Notes: generated from the letters alone by a model not told the origin. 64,000 bases of DNA from Aquitalea sp. LB_tupeE (GCF_013391415.1 NZ_JACAXB010000020.1:62001-126000); one strand, 5' to 3'. Counted from the first letter of the stretch, positions 9,527 to 21,870 are shown. Program-made: numbers and translations.

Positions 9527-11446
9527 ATGGGCAAAATCATTGGTATTGACCTGGGTACGACCAACTCCTGCGTAGCCGTTGTTGAAGGTGGCAACCCGAA
9601 AGTGATTGAAAACGCCGAAGGCGCACGTACCACGCCTTCCATCATTGCTTACATGGAAGATGGTGAAATCCTGGTGGGTGCACCGGCCAAGCGTCAGGCC
9701 GTCACCAACCCGAAGAACACCCTGTACGCAGCCAAGCGCCTGATCGGCCGCCGCTTCGAAGACAAGGAAGTGCAAAAAGACATCGACCTGATGCCCTTCC
9801 AGATCATGAAGGCACCCAATGGCGATGCCTGGGTGAAAGTACGTGACCAGGAACTGGCTCCGCCGCAAATCTCCGCAGAAGTGCTGCGCAAGATGAAGAA
9901 GGCTGCCGAAGACTACCTGGGTGAAGAAGTGACCGAGGCGGTAATTACCGTGCCGGCCTACTTTAACGACAGTCAGCGTCAGGCCACCAAGGATGCCGGC
10001 CGTATCGCCGGTCTGGAAGTAAAGCGCATCATCAACGAGCCGACCGCTGCTGCCCTGGCCTTTGGTCTGGCCAAGCAGGAAGGTGACCGCAAGATTGCCG
10101 TATACGACCTGGGTGGCGGTACGTTCGACGTGTCCATCATCGAAATCGCCGACGTTGACGGTGAGCACCAGTTCGAAGTGCTGTCCACCAACGGTGATAC
10201 CTTCCTGGGCGGTGAAGACTTCGACCAACGCCTGATCGACTACATCGTGACCGAGTTCCAGCGCGAACAGGGCGTCAACCTGAAGAACGATGTAATGGCA
10301 CTGCAACGTCTGAAGGAAGCTGCTGAAAAGGCCAAGATCGAGCTGTCCAGCGCCACTCAGACCGAAGTGAACCTGCCGTACATCACCATGGATGCCACCG
10401 GTCCCAAGCACCTGGCCATGAAGATTACCCGCGCCAAGTTCGAAAGCCTGGTTGACGACCTGATCACCCGCTCTATCGAGCCGTGCCGCGTTGCGCTGAA
10501 GGATGCTGGTGTATCTCTGGCCGACATCACCGACGTGATTCTGGTTGGCGGCCAAACCCGTATGCCGAAGGTACAGGATGCGGTGAAGGAATTCTTTGGC
10601 AAGGAACCGCGCAAGGACGTGAACCCGGACGAAGCAGTGGCCGTTGGTGCTGCGATTCAGGGTTCGGTGCTGTCCGGCGATCGCAAGGACGTGCTGCTGC
10701 TGGACGTGACTCCGCTGTCGCTGGGTATTGAAACCCTGGGTGGCGTGATGACCAAGCTGATCCAGAAGAACACCACCATTCCGACCAAGGCATCGCAAAC
10801 CTTCTCTACTGCGGATGACAACCAGACTGCGGTGACTATTCACGTGCTGCAAGGCGAGCGTGAAAAGGCTGCGGCCAACAAGAGCCTGGGTCAGTTCAAC
10901 CTGGGTGACATTCCGCCGGCACCGCGTGGCATTCCGCAGATCGAAGTGGAATTCAACATCGACGCCAACGGTATCCTGCACGTATCGGCCAAGGACAAGG
11001 CCAGTGGCAAGCAGGCCAACATCACCATCCAGGCTTCTTCCGGTCTGTCCGAAGAAGAAATCCAGCGCATGGTGAAGGATGCCGAAGCCAACGCCGAGGA
11101 AGACAAGAAGCTGCACGAACTGGTGACCGCGCGTAACCAGGCTGAAGGCCTGATCCACAGCGTGAAGAAGTCCCTGTCCGAGCATGGCGACAAGATCGAC
11201 GCCGCTGAAAAGGCCAAGATCGAAGACGCTGTCAAAGCCGCTGAAGAGGTGGTGAAGAGCGAAGACAAGGCTGTCATCGAAGCCAAGACCGAAGAACTGG
11301 CCAAGGCCAGCCAGAAACTGGGCGAAATCATGTACGCTCAGGCTCAGCAGGCTGAAGCGGGTCAGGGCGCTGCCGATGCCGGCAAAGCCAAGGACGAAGG
11401 CGATGTGGTGGATGCCGAGTTCGAAGAAGTGAAAGACAAGAAGTAA
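9527..11446 (+). CDS. dnaK: Hsp70 chaperone DnaK
   Basis: ATP-dependent Hsp70 of 639 residues, full length. The N-terminal ATPase domain begins [17 protein letters not shown] and contains the phosphate loop [11 protein letters not shown] and [11 protein letters not shown]. The substrate-binding domain follows the hydrophobic linker [19 protein letters not shown]. The helical lid ends in an acidic tail, [16 protein letters not shown], as in proteobacterial DnaK. AAGGAATAAAAG precedes the ATG. A CTTGAAA at 9426-9432 could be the -35 of an additional heat-shock promoter, but the matching -10 is poor. It works with GrpE and DnaJ encoded alongside. Confidence 0.98.
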   Translation: MGKIIGIDLGTTNSCVAVVEGGNPKVIENAEGARTTPSIIAYMEDGEILVGAPAKRQAVTNPKNTLYAAKRLIGRRFEDKEVQKDIDLMPFQIMKAPNGDAWVKVRDQELAPPQISAEVLRKMKKAAEDYLGEEVTEAVITVPAYFNDSQRQATKDAGRIAGLEVKRIINEPTAAALAFGLAKQEGDRKIAVYDLGGGTFDVSIIEIADVDGEHQFEVLSTNGDTFLGGEDFDQRLIDYIVTEFQREQGVNLKNDVMALQRLKEAAEKAKIELSSATQTEVNLPYITMDATGPKHLAMKITRAKFESLVDDLITRSIEPCRVALKDAGVSLADITDVILVGGQTRMPKVQDAVKEFFGKEPRKDVNPDEAVAVGAAIQGSVLSGDRKDVLLLDVTPLSLGIETLGGVMTKLIQKNTTIPTKASQTFSTADDNQTAVTIHVLQGEREKAAANKSLGQFNLGDIPPAPRGIPQIEVEFNIDANGILHVSAKDKASGKQANITIQASSGLSEEEIQRMVKDAEANAEEDKKLHELVTARNQAEGLIHSVKKSLSEHGDKIDAAEKAKIEDAVKAAEEVVKSEDKAVIEAKTEELAKASQKLGEIMYAQAQQAEAGQGAADAGKAKDEGDVVDAEFEEVKDKK

Positions 11447-11469
11447 GCCGCAAGCTTGCTGATTGAACG

Positions 11470-11513
11470 AGGCACAGGGAATGGCGGAGACTGCTCCACC
11501 GGCCTCTGTGCCT
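11470..11513 (+). terminator. long hairpin between dnaK and dnaJ
   Basis: AGGCACAG (11470-11477) pairs with CTGTGCCT (11506-11513), with inner complementary GGCGGAG and CTCC, followed by TTGCC. The short T-run suggests a leaky terminator or processing site that lowers dnaJ expression relative to dnaK. Confidence 0.4.
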
Positions 11514-11576
11514 TTGCCGTGTTAAGAAGATCATTGCCTGCCGGACCGGGTGGTCGCGGCCAGAGAGTGAAACACC

Positions 11577-12701
11577 ATGTCCAAAAGAGATTTTTATGAT
11601 GTGCTCGGCGTCAATCGCGACGCTACCGAGGACGACATCAAAAAGGCTTACCGCAAGCTGGCGATGAAGTATCACCCGGACCGAAATCCGGACAGCAAGG
11701 AAGCAGAAGAAAAGTTCAAGGAAGTCAAAGAGGCCTATGAAATCCTCTCTGACAGCCAGAAGCGTGGCGCTTACGACCAGTTTGGCCATGCCGGGGTAGA
11801 CCCGCAGGCCGGTGCAGGCGGTGGTGGTGCCGGCTTTGGTGGTTTTGGCGATTTTGCCGATATTTTCAGCGACATCTTCGGCGGTGGCCGTGGTGGCGCT
11901 GGTGGCCGTTCCAATGTGTATCGTGGCGCTGACCTGCGTTACAACCTGGACATCACGCTGGAAGAAGCGGCGCGCGGCTGCGAAAAGCAAATCCGCATTC
12001 CTTCGCATGAAGATTGCGAAGTGTGCCATGGCACCGGTGCCAAACCGGGCACCCAGCCCAAGACCTGCTCCACCTGCGGTGGGCATGGTCAGGTGCGCAT
12101 GAGCCAGGGTTTCTTCTCCATCCAGCAAACCTGCCCGACCTGCCATGGCAGCGGCAAGCAGATTACCGACCCTTGCACCAGCTGCCATGGTGCTGGTCAG
12201 AAAAAGACCAACAAGACGCTGAACGTGAAGATTCCGGCTGGCGTGGACGAGGGCGACCGCATCCGCCTGTCTGGCGAAGGCGAGCCTGGTCAGAATGGCG
12301 GCCCGTCGGGTGATTTGTATGTGGTGACCCACATCAAGCAGCACGCCGTATTCCAGCGCGATGGCATGGACCTGCATTGCGAAATGCCGATTTCCTTTGC
12401 CACGGCAGCGCTGGGCGGCGAAATCGAGATTCCCACGCTCGATGGCATGGCCAAGGTGAAGATTGCCGCCGAAACGCAAAGCGGCCGGGTATACCGTTTG
12501 CGCGGCAAGGGCGTAAAGGCGGTGCGTGGTACTGATTATGGCGATCTGCACTGCCATGTGGTGGTGGAAACCCCGGTCAAGCTGACCGAGCGTCAGAAAG
12601 AGCTGCTGCGCGAATTTGACGCCATCAGCCAGGGCGATGTGGCCACCCATAACCCACGTTCCAAATCCTTCATGGACAAGCTGCGCGATTTCTTCGAATA
12701 A
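11577..12701 (+). CDS. dnaJ: Hsp40 cochaperone DnaJ
   Basis: Stimulates DnaK ATPase activity and delivers unfolded clients. It has 374 residues with all type I domains: J domain (1-70) with the HPD motif, a glycine/phenylalanine-rich linker (about 78-115), a zinc region with four CxxCxGxG repeats ([32 protein letters not shown]), and the C-terminal substrate-binding domains. It ends at an intrinsic terminator shortly downstream. No base changes suggest loss of function. Confidence 0.97.
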   Translation: MSKRDFYDVLGVNRDATEDDIKKAYRKLAMKYHPDRNPDSKEAEEKFKEVKEAYEILSDSQKRGAYDQFGHAGVDPQAGAGGGGAGFGGFGDFADIFSDIFGGGRGGAGGRSNVYRGADLRYNLDITLEEAARGCEKQIRIPSHEDCEVCHGTGAKPGTQPKTCSTCGGHGQVRMSQGFFSIQQTCPTCHGSGKQITDPCTSCHGAGQKKTNKTLNVKIPAGVDEGDRIRLSGEGEPGQNGGPSGDLYVVTHIKQHAVFQRDGMDLHCEMPISFATAALGGEIEIPTLDGMAKVKIAAETQSGRVYRLRGKGVKAVRGTDYGDLHCHVVVETPVKLTERQKELLREFDAISQGDVATHNPRSKSFMDKLRDFFE

Positions 12702-12725
12702 GTGCTGCCAGGGATGTAAACACAG

Positions 12726-12749
12726 ACGGAGCCTGCGGGCTCCGTTTTT
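12726..12749 (+). terminator. intrinsic terminator after dnaJ
   Basis: ACGGAGCC and GGCTCCGT form an 8-bp stem around TGCG, followed by TTTT, 25 bases after the dnaJ stop. Confidence 0.85.
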
Positions 12750-12778
12750 CATTGGCTCACCAGCACGCGGCGGCAATG

Positions 12779-12806
12779 AAAAAAGCCACCGCGGCAGTGC
12801 GGTGGC
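12779..12806 (-). terminator. intrinsic terminator of the porin gene (minus strand)
   Basis: On the minus strand GCCACCGC (12806-12799) pairs with GCGGTGGC (12792-12785), followed by TTTTTT (12784-12779). It lies 40 bases beyond the porin stop codon. Confidence 0.85.
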
Positions 12807-12845
12807 AAATGACTTTCTTCAAAGGAACCAGCCAGTGGGCAGTGC

Positions 12846-13931
12846 TTAGAAATTGTGCTTCAGCATTACCCAGGTAATGGACGCCTTGTCCTGTGCCCAA
12901 CCCAGTGCAGACTGGGCACCCTTGTTTTCCTTCACTTGACCATAACCGGCTTCCACCATGGTGCGCTTGCTCAGGCTGTAGTCCAGAGCGGCAGCCCACT
13001 GGGTGGCACCCCAGTCTTGCGACTGGCCGTCAACCTTGCCATTGCTGCGCTTGGAGTAAACGAAAGAGGGCTTGAATGCGCCCAGGGTATACGCTGCGTT
13101 CACGGCCCAGACATTGCTGGTCAGCTTGTTGGCACCGGTGTTGGCGATACCGAAGCTGGAGAAGTTGGAGATGGTGGACGCATCGCCCCACAGGGTGCTG
13201 TGTTGCAGGGTGGCAGCCAGGTACAGATTGTTGGCGTCGTAACCGAATTCAACACGGTGAATACCGCTGTTGTGATCGTTAACGGTGTTGTACTTGGCCA
13301 TGTAGGCGTAAGCACCAAAGAAGCCAGAATTGGCGTAGGCCAGACGGGTGCCGAGGGTGTTGCCGGTCTTCTTGCCACCGGAAACTTGAGCTTCACCGGA
13401 GCCTACCTGAACAATGGCATTGAAGCCGTTCAGGTCCGGGCTGTCATAGCGTACGCCGTTTTTCACACGGCCATCACCGTAGGCACCGAATACATCCGTA
13501 CCTTCGTACAGCGGGAAGGCGATGCCGGTGTTGGCATCACGACGCGGGCCGTACAGGTTGTCAGTGGACTCGGTTTCGGCCAGTACATCGTCGATGTAGC
13601 CCAGACGAACCTTACCGAAGTTGCCTTCCACACCAACAAAGCTGGTGCGGTTGGCGAAGGTGCCCGAACCGGTGCCGGTGGTAGCAACGCCATCCACGTT
13701 CAGGCCGGTTTCAACCTGCCAGATGGCTTTCAGGCCATTGCCCAGGTCTTCGTTACCCTTGAAGCCGATACGGCTACCAAAGTCATCAACACCGGTGCTC
13801 GACTTGAAGCTGGTGTCGGTGCTCTTCATGCTGTCCAGGCCAGCACGGATGGAACCGTAGATGGTGACGTCAGCATGGGCCAATACCGGCATGGCTGCAG
13901 CAATAGCGGCAGCGAGTACGAGTTTTTTCAT
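12846..13931 (-). CDS. Gram-negative general porin (Neisseria PorA/PorB type)
   Basis: Trimeric outer-membrane diffusion channel of 361 residues. The start at 13931 gives a clear signal peptide, MKKLVLAAAIAAAMPVLAHA, and a mature protein beginning DVTIYGSIRAGLD, the hallmark of betaproteobacterial porins. The motifs FGSRIGFKGNEDLGNGLKAI and FVGVEGNFGKVRLGYID are the conserved second and third strands and loop L3 entry. The protein ends in phenylalanine (LKHNF), required for insertion by BamA. AGAGGA lies directly before the ATG. A long AT-rich upstream region suggests strong regulated transcription. Confidence 0.93.
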   Translation of the reverse strand: MKKLVLAAAIAAAMPVLAHADVTIYGSIRAGLDSMKSTDTSFKSSTGVDDFGSRIGFKGNEDLGNGLKAIWQVETGLNVDGVATTGTGSGTFANRTSFVGVEGNFGKVRLGYIDDVLAETESTDNLYGPRRDANTGIAFPLYEGTDVFGAYGDGRVKNGVRYDSPDLNGFNAIVQVGSGEAQVSGGKKTGNTLGTRLAYANSGFFGAYAYMAKYNTVNDHNSGIHRVEFGYDANNLYLAATLQHSTLWGDASTISNFSSFGIANTGANKLTSNVWAVNAAYTLGAFKPSFVYSKRSNGKVDGQSQDWGATQWAAALDYSLSKRTMVEAGYGQVKENKGAQSALGWAQDKASITWVMLKHNF

Positions 13932-15543
<1,612 letters not shown>

Positions 15544-15608
15544 CCTTGGCTTGCCACCAGCCGCTTAACTGCCGGGTGGTGGCAAGATGATTCCTGAAGG
15601 AAATGGCC

Positions 15609-15818
15609 ATGGATATTCTGCACTCCACCTGGTTCTGGTTGTTCGTCATCGTCGCCCTGGTGATGTCCACCATCGGTTCGCTGGCCCGTCTGTCCAAGGC
15701 TCCGCCGCCGGTTGATTTGCCCGGCGTCAAACCCCAGCCCTATGCGGATGATGACGAGGAGCAAGACGCGGACAACCCTGCCGGGCATACCCCGGCAAGC
15801 TTGCGCAAGCCCAAGTAG
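15609..15818 (+). CDS. small membrane protein of unknown function
   Basis: A 69-residue protein with one N-terminal membrane segment (FWLFVIVALVMSTIGSLARL, about 8-27) and an acidic, proline-rich cytoplasmic-type tail (PYADDDEEQDADNPAGH). AAGG at 15597-15600 is at ideal spacing for the ATG at 15609; an ATG two codons earlier (15603) is too close to it. It follows hemB by 65 bases on the same strand. I do not recognise the family. The composition and ribosome binding site support a real gene. Confidence 0.65.
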   Translation: MDILHSTWFWLFVIVALVMSTIGSLARLSKAPPPVDLPGVKPQPYADDDEEQDADNPAGHTPASLRKPK

Positions 15819-15849
15819 TGGTGCTGCACTTGCAGCATGGCTGGCCGTG

Positions 15850-16755
15850 TCAGGCCAGCTTGCCTGACCTGAAATACTGCTGGAAGAATTCCACACAGAC
15901 CCGCAGCTTGGCAGAGCTGGCCAGCTTTTCCGGATACACCGCCCAGATATCTGCCTGCAGGTAATAGTCGGGCAAAACCTGCACCAATTCTCCCCGTTCC
16001 AGTTCGCCGGCTACGTCCCATAGCGAGCGCAACATGATGCCGTGGCCTTGCAAGGCCCATTGGTGAACCACTTCTCCGTGGTTGGCAGCCAGGGCGCCAT
16101 TCACCCGGATACAGTGTTCACCCTGTGGGCCGGTCAGCCGCCATACTCCGAAGGGATGATCCCTTTCCTTGATGACCAGACAATTGTGCTGATTCAGTGC
16201 TTCCAGTCTGGTCGGCGTGCCGTGCCGCGACAGGTAGTCGGGCGCGGCACACAGGATGCGACGGTTATCCACCAGTTTGCGGGCCAGTAGTTGCGGGGCA
16301 ATTTCGTTGCCTACCCGGATGTCCAGATCAATGCCTTCCTGTGCCAGGTCGATCAGACAGTCGGCCAGTTCCAGACGGATACTCAGCTCCGGGTAATGGC
16401 GTGCCAGCTCACCCAGCGCCGGTGCCAGGTGAACCCTGCCAAAACCGAAGCTGCTGCTGATGCGCATCATGCCACGTGGCTGTTGCCGGGCAGCCCCGAT
16501 TTCCACACTCATCTGTTCCACATCCTGCAGTATCTTTTCGGCCCAGTCGTGAATGCGTTCTCCTTGTTCCGTCAGGGCAATCCGTCGTGTCGTGCGATTG
16601 AGCAGCCGACAACCCAGGCTGTGTTCCAGCACGCGAATGCGTTTGCTCACATAGGCTGGCGAGGCGGGCATGGCTTCTGCCGCTGCGGCAAACCCACCTT
16701 TACGGACCACCAGGCAAAAAACACGTAAATCTTCCAGCTGCAGCAAATCTTTCAT
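15850..16755 (-). CDS. dmlR: LysR-family regulator, DmlR-like
   Basis: Transcriptional regulator of 301 residues: an N-terminal winged helix-turn-helix (about 1-60, with FAAAAEAMPASPAYVSKRIR as the recognition region) and a C-terminal periplasmic-binding-protein-like effector domain. It is divergent from a D-malate dehydrogenase gene with a 110-base gap, as in E. coli dmlR-dmlA, where DmlR activates dmlA. The ATG at 16755 is preferred over that at 16782 because the protein then begins with the usual LysR helix MKDLLQLEDLRVFCLV. The inducer is inferred to be malate or a carnitine breakdown product. Confidence 0.8.
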   Translation of the reverse strand: MKDLLQLEDLRVFCLVVRKGGFAAAAEAMPASPAYVSKRIRVLEHSLGCRLLNRTTRRIALTEQGERIHDWAEKILQDVEQMSVEIGAARQQPRGMMRISSSFGFGRVHLAPALGELARHYPELSIRLELADCLIDLAQEGIDLDIRVGNEIAPQLLARKLVDNRRILCAAPDYLSRHGTPTRLEALNQHNCLVIKERDHPFGVWRLTGPQGEHCIRVNGALAANHGEVVHQWALQGHGIMLRSLWDVAGELERGELVQVLPDYYLQADIWAVYPEKLASSAKLRVCVEFFQQYFRSGKLA

Positions 16756-16865
16756 GTTTCGTGTCTTCTGTATGCACAGCACGACCCATTATCCCGGCTT
16801 GCTTTTCCGCCATGCTAGCGCTTGATGTCGCAGCTGATGATGGCGAAAGAACTAAGGAGAGCAAG

Positions 16866-17969
16866 ATGAGGGCATACAGCATTGCTGCCATTGCGGGAGA
16901 TGGCATCGGCCAGGAGGTAATGCCAGAAGGCTTGCGTGTGCTGGAAGCCGCAGCCCGCCGCTTTGATATTGATTTGTCGGTAACGCAGTTTGACTGGGCA
17001 TCCTGCGACTATTACCAGCAGCACGGCCAGATGTTGCCGGACGACTGGTTTGCCATCTTGCAGGGTTTTGACGCCATTTATTTCGGGGCGGTGGGCATGC
17101 CGGACAAAGTCCCCGACCATGTGTCGCTGTGGGGGTCCTTGCTGAAATTCCGCCGCCAGTTCGACCAATACGTCAATTTGCGACCGGTACGCCTTTTGCC
17201 TGGCGTTCCCTGTCCGCTGGCCAATCGCCAGCCGGGGGATATCGACTTTGTGGTGGTGCGGGAGAATACCGAGGGTGAGTACTCTGCCGTGGGTGGGCGC
17301 ATGTTCGAAGGTACCGAGCGGGAACTGGTCTTACAGCAGTCAATCTTCACCCGGCATGGGGTGGACCGCATCCTGCACCATGCTTTTTCCCTGGCTCAAA
17401 GCCGGCCACGCAAAAAGCTGACTGCCGCGACCAAATCCAACGGTATCGCCATCAGCATGCCCTATTGGGATGAACGCGTGGCCGCAGTGGCACAGCACTA
17501 TCCCGACGTGCAATGGGAATGCCAGCATGTGGATATTCTGGCCGCCCGCTTTGTATTGCAGCCGGAACGTTTTGATGTGGTAGTGGCGTCCAATCTGTTT
17601 GGCGACATCCTGTCCGATCTGGGGCCTGCCTGTACCGGCACCATCGGCCTGGCTGCGTCGGCCAATCTCAATCCCGACCGTCGCTTTCCCTCCCTGTTTG
17701 AACCGGTGCACGGTTCCGCGCCGGACATCTTCGGCAAAAACATTGCCAATCCCATCGCCATGATCTGGTCGGCTGCGCTGATGCTGGACTTTCTCGGCCA
17801 CGGCCAGGGGAATTGCCGGGCTGCGCACGATGCCATCATGCAGGCAATCGAATCCGTGTTGCTGGCCGGCCCGCTGACGGCTGATCTGGGTGGCCATGCC
17901 AGCACGACCGAGCTGGGGCTGGCCATTGCCGCCGCCGTTACATACGCACCATTGGCGATTCAAGCCTGA
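16866..17969 (+). CDS. dmlA: D-malate / tartrate dehydrogenase (decarboxylating)
   Basis: NAD-dependent beta-decarboxylating dehydrogenase of the isocitrate/isopropylmalate family, converting D-malate to pyruvate (and acting on tartrate in some homologues). It has 367 residues; CTAAGGAGAGCAAG gives a strong ribosome binding site for the ATG at 16866. Family motifs are GDGIGQEVMPEG, the substrate-arginine region, ENTEGEYS, KSNG and NLFGDILSDLGP followed by EPVHGSAPDIFGK for cofactor binding. It leads the plus-strand catabolic cluster, with its regulator divergent, so it probably handles the malate-level product of carnitine cleavage. Confidence 0.88.
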   Translation: MRAYSIAAIAGDGIGQEVMPEGLRVLEAAARRFDIDLSVTQFDWASCDYYQQHGQMLPDDWFAILQGFDAIYFGAVGMPDKVPDHVSLWGSLLKFRRQFDQYVNLRPVRLLPGVPCPLANRQPGDIDFVVVRENTEGEYSAVGGRMFEGTERELVLQQSIFTRHGVDRILHHAFSLAQSRPRKKLTAATKSNGIAISMPYWDERVAAVAQHYPDVQWECQHVDILAARFVLQPERFDVVVASNLFGDILSDLGPACTGTIGLAASANLNPDRRFPSLFEPVHGSAPDIFGKNIANPIAMIWSAALMLDFLGHGQGNCRAAHDAIMQAIESVLLAGPLTADLGGHASTTELGLAIAAAVTYAPLAIQA

Positions 17970-18078
17970 TCCAGCACAGACTGGCCTGGCCATCAGCCGT
18001 CGGGGCGACGCAGGCCGGATGGCGTAATTTCTTATTTCCGAATCAGGTCAGGCCTGAGCCTGGCAGCAGGGAGGCAGA

Positions 18079-19653
18079 ATGCACAAGCTCACACATAGCC
18101 GGCGCGACGTGCCGTTGGCACTGGTCAGTTTGCTGATCGTGATGCTGATGGTGGTGATGATGATCGCCATGCCGCAGGCTTCGATCGAAGTGGCGGATCG
18201 CTTGATGTACTGGTGTACCCATGTTTTTGCCTCACCAATCTTGCTGTTTGCCTTTGGCTCGGTACTGTTTGTGGTGTGGCTGGCCATGAGCAAGTACGGG
18301 CAAATTCGCTTGGGTGAAGGCGGGCCGGATTACTCCACCTTGTCCTGGATTTTCATGTTCATCATGTCCGGCATGGGGTCGTCTGCCTTGTACTGGGGTT
18401 TCCTGGACTGGGCATATTATTACCAGACCCCCGGTCTGAACCTGCCACCATCATCGCCGCAGGCGCTGAAGTACAGTGTGGCTTATTCCTTGTTTCATTC
18501 CGGCCTGAGTGCCTGGGCCATGTATGCCGTGGGCGCGGTGGCCATGTGTTACTACTATCACGTGCGCAAGAACAAAGGCTTGAGCCTGGCGGCCATCATT
18601 GCCGCTATAACAGGACATCGCCCGGATGGCATGCTGGGCCGGCTGGTGGATTTGCTGTTCATGCTGTGCATGTTCGGGGCGCTGACCATTTCGCTGGTGC
18701 TGACCGCCACCACCTTTACCCGCTTGCTGTCCGCCCTCACGGGCATTCCGGATAATTTTGTCACCCAGCTGGTCGTGATTCTTTCGGTTGCCGTGCTGTT
18801 TACCCTGTCATCCTGGGTGGGTATGGATGGCGGCATGAAGCGCCTCAGCCAGCTGGTGTGCTGGGGTGTACTGGCGCTGGCAGCCTATGTGTATCTGCTG
18901 GGGCCTACCCACTTCATTACCAGTAATGTGTTGTCCAGCCTGGGCTTGATGCTCAGCAGCTTTGTCGACATGAGCCTGTTTACCGATCCGCTGGGCGACG
19001 GCAAGTTTACCCGTGAGTGGACGGTGTTTTACTGGTTGTGGTGGATTTCCTATGCGCCAGGCGTGGCCTTGTTTGTCACCCGCGTATCGCGTGGCCGCAC
19101 CATCCGCGAGGTGCTACTGGCGATGATGTTCGGGGGCTGTGCCGGCATCTGGTTTGTTTATGGCGTGCTGGAAAGCTACGGCGTGCACAGCTTCATCACT
19201 GGCCTGGTGGCAGTGCCACAGGTATTGCAGGCGCAGGGTGGGGAGTCGGCCATTGCCCAGTTGCTGGCCCTGTTACCTGCCGGAGCCTGGGTCACGGGTT
19301 TTTTTCTGGTGGTGATGGCGATCTTCCTGGCGGCCCACATGGATGCGGTGGGTTATGCAGTCTCCGCCACCTGTACCCGCAAGCTGTCTGAAGGGGAGGA
19401 TCCATCGCCCATAGATCGCCTGTTTTGGTGCGTCATGCTCACGCTGGTACCGCTGGCAATGATTTTTGCCAAGGCTCCACTCAATACCATGAAGAGTACG
19501 GTCATCATTACCGCCATTCCCTTCGCCTTGATCACGTTGGTGATGGTGTATGGCCTGCTCAAGTGGCTGCGTGAAGATTACGGTGATGTTCCGGCGCATC
19601 AGATTGGCGACGAGCCGCCTCCCGCCATGGCCAGCAAACAGTCAGGCTCGTGA
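18079..19653 (+). CDS. BCCT-family betaine/carnitine transporter, YeaV-like
   Basis: Inner-membrane uptake system for quaternary ammonium compounds, 524 residues and about twelve membrane segments. BCCT signatures are [18 protein letters not shown] and the run [20 protein letters not shown], followed by SRGRTIREV. It sits between dmlA and the monooxygenase genes, matching E. coli yeaV, so the likely substrate is carnitine, gamma-butyrobetaine or betaine. The last codons overlap the next gene by 4 bases, pointing to translational coupling. No long C-terminal osmosensor tail is present, which fits a catabolic rather than osmotic role. Confidence 0.88.
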   Translation: MHKLTHSRRDVPLALVSLLIVMLMVVMMIAMPQASIEVADRLMYWCTHVFASPILLFAFGSVLFVVWLAMSKYGQIRLGEGGPDYSTLSWIFMFIMSGMGSSALYWGFLDWAYYYQTPGLNLPPSSPQALKYSVAYSLFHSGLSAWAMYAVGAVAMCYYYHVRKNKGLSLAAIIAAITGHRPDGMLGRLVDLLFMLCMFGALTISLVLTATTFTRLLSALTGIPDNFVTQLVVILSVAVLFTLSSWVGMDGGMKRLSQLVCWGVLALAAYVYLLGPTHFITSNVLSSLGLMLSSFVDMSLFTDPLGDGKFTREWTVFYWLWWISYAPGVALFVTRVSRGRTIREVLLAMMFGGCAGIWFVYGVLESYGVHSFITGLVAVPQVLQAQGGESAIAQLLALLPAGAWVTGFFLVVMAIFLAAHMDAVGYAVSATCTRKLSEGEDPSPIDRLFWCVMLTLVPLAMIFAKAPLNTMKSTVIITAIPFALITLVMVYGLLKWLREDYGDVPAHQIGDEPPPAMASKQSGS

Positions 19654-20621
19654 GTGTGGCCATGGCGAGAACTTATCAGCTTTCTGCAGAAATGCGGTCA
19701 TTTGTAAACCAGAGCGCCCTGTTCCACGCTGCCGATGACAGCCTGGTGGCGATGCGTGCTGCCTACAGCGCGCTGTGCCGTCACTTCACTGCGCCGCTGC
19801 CAGATGGTGTGCAGCTTGAAGACCATGTCCTGCCGGTGGATGGACGGCATATTCCGCTGCGCTTGTACCGCCCAGCCACTACCTCACCGTCAGCCGGCTG
19901 GCCCTGTGTGCTGTACCTGCATGGCGGCGGCTGGATACTGGGAGATCTGGATTCATATGCGGTGATTGCGGCCCCGTTGGCGCTGGCGTGTGCTGCTGCG
20001 GTGCTGGTGGTGGATTACCGGCTGGCACCGGAGCATGTCTTTCCCGCCGCCTTCGACGACTGCCTGGCTTTGTGGGACAGGCTGCGCGTGGATGGCCTGC
20101 AGCTGGGTATCAATACCACCCGAGTTGTGGTTGCCGGTGATAGCGCCGGAGGCAATCTGGCTGCGGCCTTATGCCTGGCTGTGCGTGGCCGGGCAGGGCC
20201 AGCCTTGTGTGGGCAGGTATTGATTTATCCCGTGCTGGCGGCAGTGCCGACGGAACCCGCAGCGAGTGAACACGCCGATGCCCCGTTATTTGGCCGTCAT
20301 GACATGGCCTATTGCCTGGCGCAGTACGCGCCGGATCCGGCCACGCATGCCGACCCGCGGCTGGCCCCGTTGGCAGCTGCCAGTCTGCAAGGTTTGCCCC
20401 CCGCTTTTATTGCAGTAGCCGAATACGACCCCCTTCGTGACGATGGCCTGTGCTATGCCCGCCGCCTGCAGCGCAGTGGCGTGGCGACGGAATGTTATTT
20501 GGCTCATGGCCTGCTGCATGGCTGCCTGCGCTTCTGGCAACAGGGCTGCCAGACCGCCCGCATGTATCGGGCGCTGGTGGTGGCCATGCGTCGCATGCTG
20601 GCTGACCACAGCTCAGATTAA
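19650..20621 (+). CDS. alpha/beta-hydrolase of the hormone-sensitive lipase family
   Basis: Cytoplasmic carboxylesterase of about 323 residues. The HGGGW oxyanion motif, the [16 protein letters not shown] segment and the nucleophile elbow GDSAGG (serine) define the HSL/GDSAG family; the catalytic aspartate lies in EYDPLRDDG and the histidine in AHGLLHG. It begins at GTG 19650, overlapping the transporter stop; ATG at 19662 is an alternative. Its embedding between the quaternary-amine transporter and the Rieske oxygenase suggests that it hydrolyses esters entering that pathway, for example acylcarnitines to carnitine plus fatty acid. That role is inference only. Confidence 0.85.
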   Translation: MSVAMARTYQLSAEMRSFVNQSALFHAADDSLVAMRAAYSALCRHFTAPLPDGVQLEDHVLPVDGRHIPLRLYRPATTSPSAGWPCVLYLHGGGWILGDLDSYAVIAAPLALACAAAVLVVDYRLAPEHVFPAAFDDCLALWDRLRVDGLQLGINTTRVVVAGDSAGGNLAAALCLAVRGRAGPALCGQVLIYPVLAAVPTEPAASEHADAPLFGRHDMAYCLAQYAPDPATHADPRLAPLAAASLQGLPPAFIAVAEYDPLRDDGLCYARRLQRSGVATECYLAHGLLHGCLRFWQQGCQTARMYRALVVAMRRMLADHSSD

Positions 20622-20751
20622 TGGCGCAGCCGCCTGTTCTGTCGCGCTGCGCGCACGCCGCCGGTCTTGCCATTTCGATCTCTAAGGTGTGACCGGCAAA
20701 GTAAAGGGCAGGTACTTGCAGCCCTGTGACCCCCAAGCAGAGGAGACCTCC

Positions 20752-21870
20752 ATGCATGACTACACCAGATTGAGCCCGGATTTCTGCGGCGATCCCGAAC
20801 GCGCCTGGACACTGCCGGCCATGTATTACACCTCGGACCAGGTCTATCAGTTTGAGAAGGAAAAGATTTTCGCCCACAGCTGGATTTGCGTGGCACATGG
20901 TAGCGAACTTGCTGAATCCAACGACTACATCACCCGCGATGTCGCTGGTGAAAGCATCATCGTGGTACGTGGACGGGATGGTGTCCTGCGCAGTTTTTAC
21001 AATGTCTGCCCCCATCGTGGTCATCAGTTGCTGCAAGGCAGTGGCCGGGCCAAGAACGTGATGACCTGTCCCTATCACGCCTGGACCTTCAAACTGGACG
21101 GTCAACTGGGCCATGCCCGCAATTGCGAAAACGTAGTCGATTTCGATGCGGGCAAGGCGACTTTGTCGCCGCTGAAGGTGGAGGAGTACGCCGGCTTCGT
21201 CTTCATCAACATGAATCTGGCGGCCGGCCCGGTGGAGCAGCAATTGCCCGGTCTGGCCGACAGCTTGCGTCAGGCATGCCCGGTGATCGACCAGTTGCAT
21301 CTGGCTGCGCGTTTTGTCACGCAGACGCCCGCCAACTGGAAAGTCATCGTTGACAACTACATGGAGTGCTACCACTGTGCGCCGGCCCATCCGGGTTTTG
21401 CCGATTCGGTCCAGGTGGACAAATACACGCACACCCTGCACGGCAACTGGACGTTGCAGTACGGCTTGGCCCGTTCCTCCGAGAAATCTTTCAGGATTGA
21501 TCCCTCGGTCAAGGACCCCAGCTTCAGCGGTTACTGGGCCTGGCCTTGCACCATGTTCAACGTACCGCCGGGTGCCGACTTCATGACGGTGATTTACGAA
21601 TACCCGATGAATGCCGAAACCACCTTGCAGCATTACGACATCTATTTTCGTAACAAAGAACTGACGGAACAACAGCAGGCACTGGTGGAATGGTATCGCA
21701 CCGTATTCCGGCCGGAAGACCTGCGCCTGGTGGAAAGTGTGCAGCGCGGGCTGAAGTCGCGTGGCTATCGTGGTCAGGGGCGGATCATGACCGATCGCCA
21801 GCGCAGTGGCATCAGCGAGCACGGCATTGCCCATTTCCATCATCTGGTCGCACAGCAACACGCTAAGTAA
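20752..21870 (+). CDS. yeaW: Rieske-type carnitine monooxygenase, oxygenase component (YeaW/CntA-like)
   Basis: Catalytic component of a two-component Rieske monooxygenase, inferred to split L-carnitine into trimethylamine and malic semialdehyde. It has 372 residues, like CntA. The Rieske 2Fe-2S ligands are C86 and H88 (CPHRGH) and C106 and H109 (CPYH). The mononuclear iron histidines are H208 and H213 in NYMECYHCAPAHPGF, and E205 occupies the bridging position that is aspartate in dioxygenases, as in known carnitine oxygenases. GAGGAGACCTCC precedes the ATG at 20752. Glycine betaine or stachydrine oxygenases are related alternatives; gene order favours carnitine. Confidence 0.82.
   Translation: MHDYTRLSPDFCGDPERAWTLPAMYYTSDQVYQFEKEKIFAHSWICVAHGSELAESNDYITRDVAGESIIVVRGRDGVLRSFYNVCPHRGHQLLQGSGRAKNVMTCPYHAWTFKLDGQLGHARNCENVVDFDAGKATLSPLKVEEYAGFVFINMNLAAGPVEQQLPGLADSLRQACPVIDQLHLAARFVTQTPANWKVIVDNYMECYHCAPAHPGFADSVQVDKYTHTLHGNWTLQYGLARSSEKSFRIDPSVKDPSFSGYWAWPCTMFNVPPGADFMTVIYEYPMNAETTLQHYDIYFRNKELTEQQQALVEWYRTVFRPEDLRLVESVQRGLKSRGYRGQGRIMTDRQRSGISEHGIAHFHHLVAQQHAK

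Noticed and set aside
9506-11185. 559-codon open frame antisense to dnaK
   Set aside because: Long antisense frames are expected opposite GC-rich, codon-biased dnaK genes; it has no start signal or recognisable domain.
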